Source: Prunus persica
Taxonomy: Eukaryota > Streptophyta > Magnoliopsida > Rosales > Rosaceae
DNA: 64,000 nt
NCBI RefSeq assembly: GCF_000346465.2
Contig: NC_034011.1
Location: 18,326,676 to 18,390,675 of the forward strand
Reading direction: 5' to 3'
Below are positions 1 to 11,177 of this stretch, piece by piece (position 1 is the stretch's first letter; every line of letters begins with the position of its first letter). A model generated the notes under the pieces. It was not told the origin of the DNA. It searched no databases and saw only the letters and a program-made list of their open reading frames with translations. The translations under genes and the position numbers were made by a program.

Positions 1-2
1 TG

Positions 3-2451
3 CAGTGTGATGAAGGAGGGGAATACACTAAAACAGCTTTAAAACAGTTCTTAGCTTCTCATGGCATTCATCAACGTTTCTCATGTCCTAAGCATCCGGA
101 ACAGAATGGGTTAGCAGAGCGAAAACACCATCATCTAGTTAATTTTGGGTTAATTCTTTTAACTCACTCACATATGCCTTTAAAATATTGGGTAGAGGCT
201 TTTAAGACTTCTATTTATCTCATAAATCGTTTGCCAACACGAGTCTTAGAACAAAAATCTCCTTATGAGAAGTTATTCCACACCTCTCCGAATTATGATT
301 TCATTCGAGTTTTTGGGTGTACTTGTTTCCCTCTTATGTGTCCATATAACAAAAACAAACTTGAAGCTCGCTCTAAGTCTTGTGTGTTCATGGGATATTC
401 ATTAAATCATCTTGGTTATCAATGTTTGGACCCCAATACAGGACGAACTTACATCACAAGACATGTGTTGTTTGATGAAGAGACATTTCCATTCAAAATT
501 CGCACATCAACTCGGCAGAGCAGTTCTTCAGACCCAGGGGACTCTTCTCCATCTCTCAGTTTTGAATTTTCTGTTTCATCTAATCCCAATGTTCCAGGAC
601 CAAATTCTATTTTGCAGCCTCATATAAGCCCAACTAGTGAGCCCATTCCATTACCAGCCACAACTTCAAATTAGCAGCCCACTGCTCAGCTTCACAACTT
701 AGCAATACCTCCTCTACCTCATCAAACACGCCTCCTACACCAGAACTAGCTGTCACCGTCTCAAATATTTCTACTCCAAACACTATTGTGCAATCCCTTG
801 CTCCCATCATTGAACCACAACCGGTCTTAGTTTCTCCTTTAGTAGTTCCAAGTTGTATTAATGCAGGAAATTCTGAGGAAGCTCTACCAGTGCGCATGGT
901 TACTCGATCACAAACTGGCCATCTAAAACCAAATCCCAAATATGTGATGCATTTCAGTTGTTGATGTCTCAGAGGTTGAACCCACATGTTTTAGCAAAGC
1001 AGTGAAGCAAGAAGCATGGCGTCAGGCCATGGCTACAGAATTTAGTGCCCTCCAGCATTGCGGAACTTGGGTATTGGTTCCAGCTACTTCTCACATGAAT
1101 ATCTTACCTAATAAATGGGTGTACAAGGTAAATAGGAAATCTGATGGTTCGATTGAGAAGTTTAAAGCTCGTTTGGTTGCTAATGGGTTCCATCAACAAG
1201 AGGGTCTCGATTATACAGAGACTTTTAGTCTTGTGGTAAAGCATACAACCATTCGGATGGTTCTAAGTCTGGCAATTTCGAATAAGGGGTTGGTACGACA
1301 ATTAGATGTGCAAAATGCTTTTCTTCATGGTTTTTCAAATGAAGATGTTTTCATACGACAACCGCAGGGATTTGTTGATCCTCAATATCCGAATCATGTT
1401 TGCAGATTGTAGAGGTCTCTGTACGGGCTTAAACAAGCTCCAAGAGCTTGGTTTCAAAGGTTTAGTGACTACTTGCTTGTTCTTGGCTTTCAAGACTCTA
1501 AATGTGATTATTCCCTATTCATATATAATCATGATGGTGTTTATTTGGTGCTGTTAATCTACATTGACGATATTTTGTTAACTGGAAATATTTTGCCTCA
1601 GATTATGAACTTAATTCAGACTTTGGGTAAGCTATTCTCCATGAAGGACCTTGGGCCCCTCAATTACTTTTTGGGAATTGAAGTTACTTATAAGGGTGAT
1701 TGTGTTCACTTGACACAAGCTAAGTATGCAACTGATTTATTGGTACGCACTGGATTTACAGATTGTAAGCCTTTGTCCACTCCATCTGCTCCTGGTCAAA
1801 AGTTGAGTATGTATTCTGGTGAACCTCTTTGTGATCCTACTGAGTACAGGCAAGTTGTTGGTGCTTTGCAGTATTTACTGATTACCCGGCCTGATCTTTC
1901 CTACCCTGTAAATCAAGTATGCCAATTTATGCATTCTCTACCACAACTCACTGGCAAGCGGTAAAGCGCATTCTCAGGTATTTGAAAAATTCGCTTTTGA
2001 TCATGGTTTACGGTATAAACCAGGTCAGCTGCAGTTGAGTGCTTATTCCGATGCTGATTACACTGGAGATCCTGATTCACGACATTCTACTGGTGGCTAT
2101 TGCATTTTCTTAGGCTCCAATCTTATTTCATGGAGCTCAAAGAAGCAAAAGACTGTTTACAGATCAAGTACGGAAGCCGAATATTGTCAGCTTGCATATA
2201 CAGCCGCAGAATTATCATGGTTGCGTTCATTGTTTCGTGATTTTTCTCTTTCGTTGCCACCACCAATTATCTGGTGTGACAATGTTTCTTCCCTCTCATT
2301 GGCATCAAATCCGGTTTTTCATTCACGAACGAAACATTTGGAGGTTGATTATCATTATGTTAGGGAAAAAATAGTGAGGGGTGAGCTGGTTGTAAACTAT
2401 ATTTGTTCTCAAGCTGCCTGTTCTTCAAAGCTCACTCAGCTTGCGGGGGGA
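3..2451 (+). pseudogene. Ty1/copia retrotransposon pol remnant (integrase, reverse transcriptase, RNase H)
   Basis: The window opens inside the integrase core (CDEGGEYTKTAL, then HPEQNGLAERKH) and runs on through the integrase C-terminus (YLINRLPTRVL, RVFGCTCFPL), a Ser/Pro/Thr-rich linker, reverse transcriptase (NKWVYKVNRKSDGS, RQLDVQNAFLHG, SLYGLKQAPRAWF, YIDDILLTG) and RNase H (AYSDADYTGDPDSRHSTGGY, SSTEAEY, KHLEVDYHYVREK). This is the order of a Ty1/copia polyprotein. It is dead: in-frame stops near 672 and 1410, a frameshift in the RT/RNase H connection near 1935-2000, and the usual C-terminal segment after VNYICSQ is missing, leading straight to SSKLTQLAGGC. The 5' part lies outside the window. 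Confidence 0.93.
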
Positions 2452-2666
2452 TGTTAAGCCAAGTCCAAGTCATGAGCAGATTGTTATTGATAAGTCAGTT
2501 GTGGATTTGAATTTGAATAGTTGATATGCTGATAATGTTATTTTGTAATTGAGCTGACCCTTGTTTATTGGAACAACTCTTGTATTTTGAATTGTAAGTT
2601 ATTAATACAGTAATATAAATACGTGCTTACACCAAAGTTACTGGTGTAGCCTTTTCTCCCATTTCA
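2452..2666 (+). repeat. 3' LTR of the copia element (right end estimated)
   Basis: It begins TGTTAAGCC directly after a purine tract (gcgggggga, 2443-2451) that fits a polypurine tract. It contains a TATA-like stretch (tataaatac, about 2615). The right edge is placed at an ATTTCA ending near 2666, but no second LTR is in the window to confirm it. Start is well supported; end is a guess. Confidence 0.55.
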
Positions 2667-2690
2667 TAAGTCTTTTATTATCTTCTATAG

Positions 2691-2938
2691 GGAGCGCCTT
2701 GGTTTTAATGGTAGTTGCATTCATCACCGGCACATATGCAGTATTGGAGCATTCTTTAGCACTTGCCACCGCTGCTTGTGTGCTTGGTTGCTACTGCTTT
2801 TTCCCAAGTTATCTGTTGGTTCCTGTACTTTCTGACGATGAAAGTAGGAAAATGTCCAAAATCTCACGACTCCCGCGGATATTGCAAGCTCTGTTTCATC
2901 CCCAAAAGAGCGAAAAGCATAGTAGAGAGTCTGGATAA
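2691..2938 (+). pseudogene. Isolated last exon, PGG/ankyrin-type membrane protein
   Basis: After a plausible acceptor (cttctatag at 2690) an open frame of about 82 codons ends at TAA 2936-2938. It reads SALVLMVVAFITGTYAVLEH, then a second hydrophobic segment ending YLLVPVLSDDE, then a basic tail. Two membrane spans with an MVVAFITGT start resemble the C-terminal PGG domain of plant ankyrin-repeat membrane proteins (ITN1/ACD6-like). No ankyrin repeats are in the window; the rest would lie upstream, beyond or broken by the copia element. Either the true last exon of a gene split by the element, or a relic. Family call is tentative. Confidence 0.42.
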
Positions 2939-3831
2939 TAAGCATGTTGATGAATGGGCCTCTGAGCCAACCTTCTTCAAAGTAGTAACTCTTGTTTGTT
3001 GGTTGAGGAGATTGGCACTAAAATTCATGTATTTATTTTGTTAAAAGTAATGCATCATCTACATTTTAAATTTAGAAAATAAAATTATCAGTTGTATATT
3101 TTTCTACAGGTTTCTTATGAAGAATTGTATCTCTTAGACTTTTTAGATATAAAAAGTTATATCTGTATCTATTGGAATTAATTCAAGAGTTGTGTCTTAT
3201 TATGTAAACTTGTAAATGTTATTATAAATAGCCAATGTTATAGGCTGCCGTTGTATTGAAGAAGTTAATAAAAATCAATTTGCATAAATACCAAACTTTG
3301 GCCTTCCTACAAACAATTTGACTTCCAGCCCTTCAACATGGCATAGACTTCAACAAATAAATACCAAACATTGCAAAAAAACAGAGCTATCACATTTTCT
3401 TTTGGCAAGTGAACTCTCATATTAAATACTGGCCTTTTCATTGCAGAAGTTGGGGACTAAGACAAACCAGCATTGGACTTTATTATATGCGCACCATGGA
3501 GCGGGTTGCAATAAGAAGTTGTCTACAAGTGATTGTAATTCTAAAGAAATTGGAGGCTATGCTCCACCATTGTGTAAGGTGGCAAGAAAGGAGAAGGAAA
3601 ATGGACCAAACTAGGAACATTTATATCACAATAAGCAAAGGAGCTCACAAATGATCCTCATAGAGCTCTTATACACGGAAAAGGTAAAACACCAAAGCGC
3701 TGCAAACAAGAAGAAATTGAAAGAATAAAAACTTGCAGCCATGTAGCTCATGTGTATCTCTCTGTACAAATTTAGAGAACAACAGACTTAAATCCCAGAG
3801 TTGTGCTATGTGTCCTGCAAAACCAAACCTT
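2939..3831. other. Intergenic, no gene recognised
   Basis: AT-rich DNA. About 3110-3290 looks LTR-like (a ttataaatagcc TATA region followed by gccgttgtattg), but no paired copy or target duplication is visible. Small ORFs here have no recognisable content. The 3' end of the ZFP4-like transcript should fall at the right edge. Confidence 0.4.
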
Positions 3832-4605
3832 TCAAAGTTTCAGTGTGAGATCTGGTGTAGACTTGGTCTCTACGTCCACGGGCGGTGTGACCTCTACAAA
3901 ATTTGAATTTGAACTTTCATGAGTCAGTACAAAACTTGGATGAGTGTTACTTGTCTCAGCAGCCCGACGGAAACTACCAGGCCATAACAGCTCAGCCCCA
4001 TCATCCACCAAGAAAATGGGTACCCCCAAATACCCCTGTTCAAATCTTGCACTGCTTCCAATCTCAGCAGGCCTCACTGGTGGTGCAAACCCTTGATGCA
4101 CTGATGAGTGTGCTTCTATTCCTAGAGACCTGAAAGAAGATCCGTGCAGAGGCAACGACGCTATGCTCGTGTATCTCTCAGAGAAAATACTCATTCGTAA
4201 AGCGCGCTTTGCCAGCGTTCTTTCTTTCTTATGCGCATTCTGGTGACCACCAAGAGCCTGTGAGCTCAAGAACTTGCATTGACAGTAATTGCAAGAGAAA
4301 AGTCTTGGAGTGGCTGCTGTTGTGTTTTGAGATGCAGGTTCATTGCTGCTCTCACTTGTGCTTGACAATGAGAATCCTACAGAATCCCTTCCCACTAAGT
4401 CCTCATTACTGAAGCTAAGAGTTAAGTCAAGGGAAACAGGCTCCAACGCTTGTTGAGCTGCAATGGGATTTGTGGAGTTGGCGGCGCTGTCATTGGAGGT
4501 ATTAGCAGATGTTTCTTGGATGGAGATGTTAGAAGCAACTTGGCTGCTAACATCAGAGTCATTTGCTGAGGAGGCTTCCACTTCAAGGTCAAAGTATGTG
4601 TTCAT
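3832..4605 (-). CDS. ZFP4: C2H2 zinc-finger repressor, ZFP4-like
   Basis: An intronless 257-residue protein starting MNTYFDLEVEASS. It has one Cys2-His2 finger with the plant-specific QALGGH helix (C105, C108, H121, H125), followed by the basic KKERTLAKRA stretch typical of the ZFP1-ZFP7 group. Two EAR-type repression motifs are visible: LDLTLSF (59-65) and DLTLKL at the extreme C-terminus. The C-terminal half keeps LPLHGSSFRSLGIEAHSS and the acidic DDGAELLWPGSFR, features I recall in Arabidopsis ZFP4. Single-finger proteins of this group are nuclear repressors in trichome, hormone and organ development programs. The start is the first ATG before the conserved DLEVEASS. Orthology with ZFP4 rather than ZFP3 is supported by the TMK1/CMPG1/MMD1-like neighbours. 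The gene looks intact. Confidence 0.9.
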   Translation of the reverse strand: MNTYFDLEVEASSANDSDVSSQVASNISIQETSANTSNDSAANSTNPIAAQQALEPVSLDLTLSFSNEDLVGRDSVGFSLSSTSESSNEPASQNTTAATPRLFSCNYCQCKFLSSQALGGHQNAHKKERTLAKRALRMSIFSERYTSIASLPLHGSSFRSLGIEAHSSVHQGFAPPVRPAEIGSSARFEQGYLGVPIFLVDDGAELLWPGSFRRAAETSNTHPSFVLTHESSNSNFVEVTPPVDVETKSTPDLTLKL

Positions 4606-6500
4606 GATTTAGCTGACACTTTTTAGGTTCGGGGGATAGTTTACATATCGGGCTTGAAATAATCGGATTGAGCCAGTTCAGTAAAGACTAGTTGATCTTA
4701 TCCTGCACTTCCAGAAACAAAGAATTGTTAAATGTTAGAGGTAATGTTCACTCTCTTTCACTAGAATGGAAAGAAAGATAGAACATGACAATTGCAGTAT
4801 AAATTTCTTGATCCATCACAACTACTATTTTATTTTATTTCATGATTGCAATTAAAACTTTGAAAGTAAAAGTATGTGTAGAATTTTAAGGAAACATTAG
4901 TACGAAAGGTAAGCTACTAATCTCGGGAGCAGAGAGAGCAGAAACATATAAAATCTGGAGAGCAAATGTTCTCCTCTGCAAAGTAGTGGTGTGGTGTGGT
5001 AATGTGCCATATTTTGTTCTGTATCTGTACAGCATTTGCTGCTAATATACAAGCATATATAAGAGAGACCAGTTGGGGACACTTTCGCTTTCTAAGAACT
5101 CATTTAAATTCTGAGTCTCATCTCTTAAAGAAAACATTCCCCCAGATTAGGATCAGAGAAAGACACAGAATTACAAACAATCAGGCCAGCAATCTGGTTT
5201 TTTATTCCGAAAATACAATAGAAAAGGCCAGCATCTTCAAATGTCAGAAGGTTCAATAGATTCTTAAAAGGAGGCTAGAGTTAGAAAGAAGGTAATATAT
5301 CCAACAGAGACAAGACATAGGCCAATCAAAATTTTAAGGTCTCACAGATAAAAACATATGGTAACGTTATGATTTCCCTTTTGAAATTTATAATTTATGA
5401 ATTTCAAATATATAATTTAATCACCCAAAAAAACATGTGCAACTTTCAGTCAAACATAAACAAATTCCAGTTAAGAGATAAGAGAAAGATGCAATTCTAA
5501 GAAAAGGACTTGGTTGTATGATCAAACCTAAATTAATTACAACGCGTACGCAAATCGTTAAGAAAACATCCAAGCATGGACTCAAATTAGCCAAAATATT
5601 GTTAGAGGTGACTGTTTTACATGACAACTTTCTACAACTTTACAAAAGGGAAATAGGTTTATAAGTTCAATCTATGAGCACAACATCTGCAATGAATTGG
5701 TATCTGACTAGAGAAAAGAGATTGCAGAAGACAGTGAGATTAGAGAGACCTTTATCAAAGACCTGTAGAAATTCCTGCAATTCTCTGCAAAATTGCTTTT
5801 TAGACTAACCAAAATTCTGATACTATCTGAAAACTTGGGGGATAAAGGGATGCAGGACAATTTATCAGAACACAAAAAGTGGCCAATATAGATGAAACCC
5901 TGAATCCAATAAGATGTAAAAAACCAAAACCAGATAAAACCACAAAGCCAAAGAAAATGAGATACAAATAAAACAAGAAGATGCAAAAAAAGAAAGATGG
6001 GCAGAGCAAAAGTACCAGGAACATGGAGATCAAGAACAATTGGGTAGCTCTTGGGTGTCCATTTCACAATGTTTGAAATTAGCAGACATCTGCTAACTCA
6101 ATGTTGCTTGTCATAGTGAGCATCTGAAGATATGTGGGTTGCTAGCTTTTTGACAAAACAAATGGTGGGTGAGATCATGAGGCTCAGAACAAACAAACAG
6201 TTTACTAAAAAGAATTGAAGATAGAAAAAGGAAAAGTAGGGTTGATGTTTAATTATGGGAAAGCAAAGATTAGAGGAGAGTGGTGGGGTTGGGGAGACAG
6301 TGGTGGGAGGTCAGAGAGTATGAGGAAAAAGGCAGTGTTGGGATAAATTTAAGAAAGAAAAAGAAAGGATGTGACATAATACTACTACTCTCAAGTCTCA
6401 GCCATTTCTACAACTGCTTTGTTGATTTTTGGGCCACAAAACACTAAGACTCCTTCCACACACAACTAACTACAACTCAGGATAGTACAATTACATACAG

Positions 6501-6525
6501 AAGAGAGAGAGAGAGAGAGAGAGAG
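6501..6525. repeat. (GA)n microsatellite
   Basis: Perfect GA dinucleotide run, about 12 units, about 1.9 kb upstream of the ZFP4-like start. Confidence 0.95.
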
Positions 6526-9404
6526 GGAAGCAAAGCCAAAGCAAGAGCCAATGGGAAAGAATTGATGTTGGTATAGCTTAGCTATGAGTCCCACCAGAGA
6601 TTCTCTATCTTTCACTCCCACTTTTGAAGTTCTTGATTTGAGATAAGTCCACAATGCATGGGGTCGGCCTTTCAATTTCTTTCAGCAGATTGATCACTGT
6701 GCACGTCCACCACAAAACTAATACTCTTTCTATGCTCACACACACTCACAGCTTCCATATTATATGCCAATTAGGAGATGGGCATGCATATAATCATCAT
6801 ATAAAGCCATATATACCAAAATGTAATTTATAATATTTCCAACAACTCCATCCATCCTCTAAAATTTCAATTATTATATTCTTTTTTTCCTAATGTATTA
6901 TCTGTTGAAAAATATAAAGTCCCACGTTAGAAACTTGACAAAATAAAATATCAGTTGTTAAGTTGGGAACAATATTGATATTGCTAGTAATGAGCATCTT
7001 TAATTCATAATATGAACATCTCCTTCTTTTGTTGGCCTTGTATCACACTCGAATGCAGCACTTAGCAATATGTTTGACCAAAATCTTAATCAAATTCCAG
7101 GCAAACCAGAAAGCTACATCCCTTAAAACAATTCTCAACCAAAAAAAAGGAAGAAAATGACGTGGGCAAATTGTGGTAAGAAAGGTGCTCTTTTGATGTT
7201 ACTTCACTCAAGTTATAAGTCCCTTGCAACACGTCTTTTTTTTTTTTTTTTTCATCTATTTGACACAATTAACGAATCAGAGTTGCTTGCAAATTTAAGT
7301 AAATTACAAGGCTTTAATTCCTGTAAGGCCTACCATTTGACTTGTGAAAAAACAACAAATATTTTCAATAAGAAAAGAAGAATAAATAAATAAATTAAAA
7401 ACTTGTGTCGATAATAACAAGGGGCTGTGGGAAGTGCAAATTAAAGCTGTTTAATTTCCTAGTAATGAGGTTCGTTTAAGTTAATATATGTCGTTGTGCT
7501 CAAACTAGCCTGGCCAGTAGAGACATGCCTATAACTAGGTACTACAAGCCTACGGGCACTAAACACATGTTTAAAGAGGATTCGTTTTTTCTTTCCACAT
7601 ATATATTCAAATATTTAAGATGAATCAGATCGCATACTCACGTGACCTTGAGTTTGTGCAGTGTTAATGGAGCTTTGTTGTTCGCATAATAATAGAGATT
7701 AGACAATTAATTGAATATTAGTACCTTTTCCCAAGGAAAGGAACATTGGAAAGAGCCAATCTCCCCCCTTTCATTTCCATTCCCCACTTCCAAGTTGCAA
7801 GTCTTCAACACGACTATAACAATATGTTTTGGAAATTTGATGACCATAACAATATGTTTTCATCTCAGCAGATTTAGACTTAGTTGCTGAAAGATGTGTG
7901 AGAGCCTCTTAAAGGAAATGGTCTTTAGAGCGGTCCGATCACGCCATCAGTACAATCGCTTTCATAAACAAGAGAGACCTCCTGCAATTGGGAGTGAGAC
8001 AAGTGTGTGGGACTAGGTGGGACCCCAATGTAGAGGGTCTTGCTTGCTCGTGACGGTCACATTGATGACGTGGTCCGACCGTCTTATTCAAAAATTCTTA
8101 TGTCTTTACCTATAAGAAGGTGCTCTTCGTTACCTATTTACTTGTAAGGAGGTGTTCTTGATTATCTACAAATCACAATGTCATTCGTATTACGTATACA
8201 TAAATAACTCATCAAAAACACATAAATTAATAAAACTTTCTTCACACGTAACAATCTCTGAATTATTTGTAATAAGCATGAATGACTCCTAAAAGAAACG
8301 AGAGTATTTTTTGTTCCATCTTGTCCCAAACTCAAAACACTTGCTTTAAATGGTCCCCCACCACCAAGCATCAACCAGCACTAGAGTTCTGGTGAATATA
8401 TACACCATATACAACTTTTATAATGATAATTATAGCCTCTAATTCACTACTTAATTGTACATTAATTCTTCCATTAGGTTAGTGACACTTTTCTTTATTC
8501 TCATGTTTCGGTGCTTTAATTTTACTAATATAAACATGGGATTTGGCATATGTTCAGATAATTTAAGATCCGATATAAAGTGGTAGATGCCTGAACTAAT
8601 AAGCATATTCTCATGATTTATCAATTTCCTAATTACTTCATAAATAAAAGTCAAAAGAAAAAGAATCTTCTTTTGTTTTTGTTTTCTCACTCCCATTTTG
8701 TTGACTCGGTATCGGCTGGCTTTCTTTCAAATTTATCGTAAGCGTAGGAATCTGTTAACCAAAAAAGTTCATATGGGAGCCAAAGTCTATGAAGATAAAG
8801 TTTCCTTTTTCTTCTTTTTTTCCCCGTAGTTTAAGAAGATAAGATTGTCTATGAAGATAAAAATACACTCATACTTTTACAAATACAAAAAATTGAGGAG
8901 AATAATACACTAATATTTTCCTACTCACATCGAATGCAAATTCGATTAAAAAATAATAATAATTTAGCATAAATTGTTGTGTTATATTAAAACAAGTATT
9001 AACAAGTGTTACATCATAAATATAAAAAAATTACAATGAAATTATAAATAAAAAAGGCCCTTGGTAAAAATATGTGTCACATTTCTCTAACTACCTAATT
9101 CTTACTTGACATGATGAATCTACCTATATTATGTGGAAAGGGTTCAATGGATGAACAAATCGTCACCTTTGATTACTATAAGGAGGAAAATGTGAGACTT
9201 CTGTGTGTTCTTTCCCTTCCTCATTTGTATCGGTTTATGGGTTTGAAAATTTATAGGTTTGCAGCACATGAGGTAAGCCACACAACTCAGTTGCGAAAGG
9301 AGCTAAGGCCTAGGGTGGGCACGAGCCCCTCTGAAATTTTCTTCGAGGCAATTGTCTTTTTAATACCATCATAATTTTTAAAAAAATCAAATTTCAAAAT
9401 GCAT

Positions 9405-9428
9405 CTTTCTTTCTTTCTTTCTTTCTTT
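9405..9428. repeat. (TTTC)n microsatellite
   Basis: Six tandem TTTC units within AT-rich intergenic DNA just left of the Mutator-like element. Confidence 0.9.
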
Positions 9429-9622
9429 ATATTTGTCTTCTTTTCCCTTCTCACTATCATTGCTACCCCTTTCAAATCTCCTATTGTCATATTTCGACTC
9501 CAGATTTTGTAGTGATAAATTATCATATAAATTTTCTTAGTGTGTAGATAATTTGCTAGCATCGATGATGAGTAGATAATTAGTGTAACATGTAAATAAA
9601 TGGAGCATAGCAATTAAAAATA

Positions 9623-10445
9623 GAGTGCTGTTAAACGAACCCTAAAATTAATTGGGTACACTCTATGATCTAAGTACACCATAATATTTTAATTAAAATA
9701 TAAAATTAACTAAGTACACCCTATTTAACTATCAAAAATATCAATGTTACACCCTATTACACTCTATTACACAACACTCTAATACCAATCCTAAACTAAA
9801 TTTCTCTTTTTACATGAATTTGTGCCATCTTTTCATATTTATAAATGTATTAATTGAACTACAGACACAAACATTCAACTTTTTATTTGGTTTCACAAGT
9901 TATATGAAGGGATTTTCATGGGCCCTTAACATATTATTTGAATCTAAATCAGAAAAGCTATGAAAGCATTTCCGATGTTTGCAGGAAGACTACAGCATAC
10001 CCACATGGTCATTGATCTCTTCAGATAATCAATATTAAACAACCCATAAACTTCTCCCTTTGAAGAACAAATTAAAACCAATTTCCCGAGGAAGGTTACA
10101 AAATATTTTAGCCCGTGAAGAACAAATCAAGACAATATAACCCATTTGATAACAAAATAAAAATGAGATTTACCAATACTAGACGACCACAGCCCCACTA
10201 TAATGGTACGATGACGGCGTTACTATAATAGTAGAGAAGTGGATGGTATGACGACGGTGTTAGTGTGACGGTGGAGGAAATGATGTTATGAAGTAGGCGT
10301 TGCTATGTTCGGTGGAAGAGTCGTTGATAGTGTTTATTCAATATATCCTTTTTGGTCATTTTATATTAGGATACATTAGTAATTCAATAAATAATTTGAT
10401 AGCAGGGTGTACTCAGTTAATATTAAGGTTCGTTTAACAGCACTC
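9623..10445. mobile_element. Non-autonomous Mutator-like element with 9-bp target duplication
   Basis: Terminal inverted repeats begin GAGTGCTGTTAAACGAACC and match for about 40 bp at the two ends (9623 onward, and the complement ending at 10445). They are flanked by a perfect 9-bp direct repeat, TTAAAAATA (9614-9622 and 10446-10454). A 9-bp duplication is the Mutator signature. The 823-bp interior has no ORF of note, so mobility would need a transposase from elsewhere. An 8-bp hAT reading is possible if the end is shifted one base, but 9 bp is the longest perfect match. Confidence 0.8.
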
Positions 10446-10806
10446 TTAAAAATATCGATTTTTATATCAAGTTAAAAATTAGTTTGTTTGTCACCCTAAA
10501 GAAAAATAGATTACACTAACCCCTTTATGAAAATTTTATGGCTCGGTCACTAACATAACTCATAAATATGCAGTGCAAGAAACCACACATTGTCAACAAT
10601 GATATATTTATAAGTCGCGAATCCAGAAATTTTCAATCCCAAAAACCGAAATAAATGGTGCAAAAACATTGGGTCTAAACAGAATCCTTATTTAGGTATT
10701 TGGGCTATAATGTTGTATGGTTGTTTGATAATTTGGACATTGGGCCTGCTAATGAATGTTTTATTTTTACTTAATCCAAAAAAAAAGAAAGAAAGACCGA
10801 GTTCTC

Positions 10807-11023
10807 AGTCAATGCACCGACTAGTTGACATTTGACCCAAACACGGAACGCACGCACACAGCCTAGAACAGCTGGTCAATCATCTGCCGACTTGAATTCA
10901 AGGGTCCCTTCCCAATAATAAACGCCTCCCCGTCCGTGCCTGCCTATTTCAACTTTTGAAACTTTCAACGGTCAACATTCAAAACCGCTACAACATTTCA
11001 AACTTCCTACTTCGGTTTTGACC
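10807..11023 (+). promoter_or_regulatory. W-box cluster of the U-box gene promoter
   Basis: Five TTGACC/TTGACT W-boxes in either orientation lie within about 220 bp: 10807-10812 (-), 10832-10837 (+), 10874-10879 (-), 10970-10975 (-) and 11018-11023 (+), plus a TTGACA core at 10824-10829. W-boxes bind WRKY factors. CMPG1-type genes are known as rapidly elicitor-induced, so WRKY control is the natural reading. Counting is direct; function is inferred. Confidence 0.7.
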
Positions 11024-11047
11024 CCGCGTATCAAAAACCCAAGAGAC

Positions 11048-11055
11048 TATATAAA
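11048..11055 (+). promoter_or_regulatory. TATA box of the U-box gene
   Basis: TATATAAA, 123 bp before the ATG and 25 bp after the last W-box. This spacing predicts a leader of roughly 95-100 nt. Confidence 0.7.
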
Positions 11056-11177
11056 CTCATTGAGATCCTACAATTCTCCCAGAACCAAAAAAAACATACA
11101 TTCTCTCTCAGCTTTTGCTCTGATCAACTTGCCCTCTGTTTCTTTCTACTTTTAAAATAAATTACGCAACGAAAACA

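Larger units (their letters stand above)
4606..9613. other. Long intergenic region upstream of the ZFP4-like gene
   Basis: About 5 kb without a convincing gene. The part next to ZFP4 (4606-6700) is its promoter and probable 5' leader. It holds a (GA)n tract at 6501-6525, a T-run at 7235-7252 and a (TTTC)n tract at 9405-9428. Short ORFs on both strands are low-complexity or membrane-like by composition and show no domain. I see no RNA gene. Confidence 0.5.

Noticed and set aside
3110..3290. LTR-like segment with TATA region
   Set aside because: No partner LTR, no target duplication and no primer or polypurine site could be placed.
5708..6067. Minus-strand 119-codon hydrophobic frame upstream of the ZFP4-like gene
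   Set aside because: Composition follows AT-rich DNA (Phe/Leu/Ile), no signal-plus-domain structure; it lies in the probable leader or promoter region.
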